The position numbers and the translations under genes are program-made. DNA of 64,000 bases from Pseudomethylobacillus aquaticus. GTDB taxonomy: Bacteria > Pseudomonadota > Gammaproteobacteria > Burkholderiales > Methylophilaceae. The stretch spans positions 1-64,000 of the forward strand of contig NZ_RJVP01000005.1 in NCBI RefSeq assembly GCF_003730115.1, written 5' to 3'. The notes below the pieces were generated by a model. It saw only the letters and a program-made list of their open reading frames with translations. It ran no database searches and had not been told where the DNA came from. Positions within the stretch are counted from its first letter, which is position 1, and the number at the start of each line of letters is the position of its first letter. Shown piece after piece: positions 62,868-64,000 of this stretch.

Positions 62868-64000
62868 ATGGCTGAAAACAATAAAAACACGCAGTTCCAG
62901 AGCATCAAAGGGTTTTACGACATCCTGCCCGAGCACACCCCGCTCTGGCTCAAGCTGGAAGATACAGCCCGTCAGGTGCTGGGCCAATATGGCTATCGCA
63001 ATATCCGCATGCCGGCGGTGGAATCCACCGATCTGTTCGTGCGCAGCGTGGGTGAGCATACCGACATCGTCGAAAAAGAGATGTATTCCTGGGTGGACGA
63101 GCTGAATGGCGATCGTCTCACGCTGCGCCCGGAAGGCACGGCTGGTTGCGTACGCGCCGTGGTCGAGCACAGCCTCACCTACAATGGCCCGCAGCGTCTG
63201 TGGTACATGGGCCCCATGTTCCGTCACGAGAATGTACAAAAAGGCAGGCAGCGCCAGTTCCACCAGATCGGTGCCGAAGCGTTCGGCTATACCGGCCCCG
63301 ATGTCGAAGCCGAGCAGATCATCATGCTGGCACGCTTGTGGCGTGCGCTGGGCTTGACCGATGTGGAGCTGCAGATCAACACCATAGGCGATGCCAGCGA
63401 GCGCGCCGAATACCGCAAGACCCTGATCGCCTATTTTGAGCAGCATGCCGGGTTGCTGGACGAGGATGCCAGGCGGCGCCTGCACAGCAACCCCTTGCGC
63501 ATCCTGGACAGCAAGAATCCGCGCATGCAGGCCATGATAGAAGCGGCACCCAAACTCATGGATCAACTGGGTGCGGAAACCCGCGTGCATTACGACGGTC
63601 TATGCCGCATGTTGCAGGAGGCAGGCGTTGCCTTCGTGCACAATCCACGTCTGGTGCGTGGTCTGGATTATTACAACCGCACCGTGTTCGAGTGGGTGAC
63701 CACGCGCCTGGGGAGTCAGGGCACCATCGCAGGTGGTGGGCGTTATGACACGCTGGTCGAACGCCTTGGCGGCCAGCCGACACCGGCATGTGGTTTTGCC
63801 ATGGGCATGGAACGTATTTTTCTGCTGATGCAGGAATATGGCGTGACAGCCTCCGACGCGCCGGATGTGTACCTGATCAACGTGGGTGCGGAAGCCGAGC
63901 GGCTGGCATTGAACGTGGCCGAGCAATTGCGTGAAGCTGGCTTGTCAGTGGCCATGCATGCCGGTGGCGGCAGTTTTAAATCGCAAATGAAAAAAGCGGA
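62868..64000 (+). CDS. hisS: Histidyl-tRNA synthetase, 5' part (runs off the window)
   Basis: HisRS charges tRNA-His. From ATG 62868 the frame is open to the end of the window (377 codons, no stop seen). It starts MAENNKNTQFQSIKGFYDIL and has class II motif 2 RHENVQKGRQRQFHQIGAEA and LTLRPEGTAGCVRAV. HisA motifs LVRGLDYYNRTVFEWVT and GTIAGGGRYDTLVERLGG with CGFAMGMERI follow, and then the start of the anticodon-binding domain. It is the 3'-most gene and part of the ispG-hisS series. Confidence 0.97.
   Translation, partial: MAENNKNTQFQSIKGFYDILPEHTPLWLKLEDTARQVLGQYGYRNIRMPAVESTDLFVRSVGEHTDIVEKEMYSWVDELNGDRLTLRPEGTAGCVRAVVEHSLTYNGPQRLWYMGPMFRHENVQKGRQRQFHQIGAEAFGYTGPDVEAEQIIMLARLWRALGLTDVELQINTIGDASERAEYRKTLIAYFEQHAGLLDEDARRRLHSNPLRILDSKNPRMQAMIEAAPKLMDQLGAETRVHYDGLCRMLQEAGVAFVHNPRLVRGLDYYNRTVFEWVTTRLGSQGTIAGGGRYDTLVERLGGQPTPACGFAMGMERIFLLMQEYGVTASDAPDVYLINVGAEAERLALNVAEQLREAGLSVAMHAGGGSFKSQMKKA

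Overview
The window looks like a chromosomal segment of a betaproteobacterium. The core-gene arrangements recA-recX-alaS-lysC, thiL-pgpA-pncC, darP/pmbA divergent, and ndk-rlmN-rodZ-ispG-hisS are all present, and a Gcr-type 'site-specific recombinase' membrane protein is typical of this class. The genus cannot be fixed from sequence reading alone; a Nitrosomonadales/Methylophilaceae-like lineage is my guess. Core genes are GC-rich, while about 36-40 kb is visibly more AT-rich.

Region 1 (1-4932) holds the end of a methyl-accepting chemotaxis protein, then cheR-cheD-cheB, a repeat-filled gap, and cheY-cheZ. Together these make up the adaptation and phosphatase arms of a chemotaxis system; cheA and cheW are not in the window. 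Region 2 (5180-17860) is a nearly complete Tad (tight adherence, Flp pilus) cluster: pilin flp, prepilin peptidase, an unusual winged-helix/AAA ATPase, cpaB, secretin cpaC, a small lipoprotein, tadG, two tadE-like pseudopilins, cpaE/tadZ, cpaF/tadA, tadB and tadC. No tadD-type TPR gene follows. The cluster ends at a perfect 18-copy heptanucleotide repeat.

Region 3 (17870-21839) holds a secreted Pro/Ala-rich protein, a small XRE regulator, an OmpA-like lipoprotein and a membrane coiled-coil protein.

Region 4 (about 21.9-40.1 kb) is flanked by a direct repeat. The right copy is the 3' part of an intact tRNA-Ser(GCU) gene with its terminator. The left copy is a displaced 3' tRNA fragment with the same terminator. 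This is the signature of an island integrated at a tRNA gene. Inside are recC-recB-recD with a cytosolic-type 5'-nucleotidase, a WYL-domain regulator divergent from a PPP-type phosphatase, a small acidic protein, a four-helix membrane protein, a CbxX/SpoVK-type AAA ATPase, an AbiEi/AbiEii toxin-antitoxin pair, and two relics of a BREX type 1 defence locus (the first 35 codons of pglX and the last ~170 codons of brxL). No integrase is visible.

Region 5 (40241-64000) is housekeeping: lysC, alaS (with an unusual ~44-residue in-frame insertion), recX, recA, pncC, pgpA, thiL, mog, a PDZ protein, a Gcr-family membrane protein, darP, pmbA, mlaA, an S4-domain protein, tRNA-Leu(CAG), rnr, rlmB, ndk, rlmN, rodZ, ispG and the 5' part of hisS.
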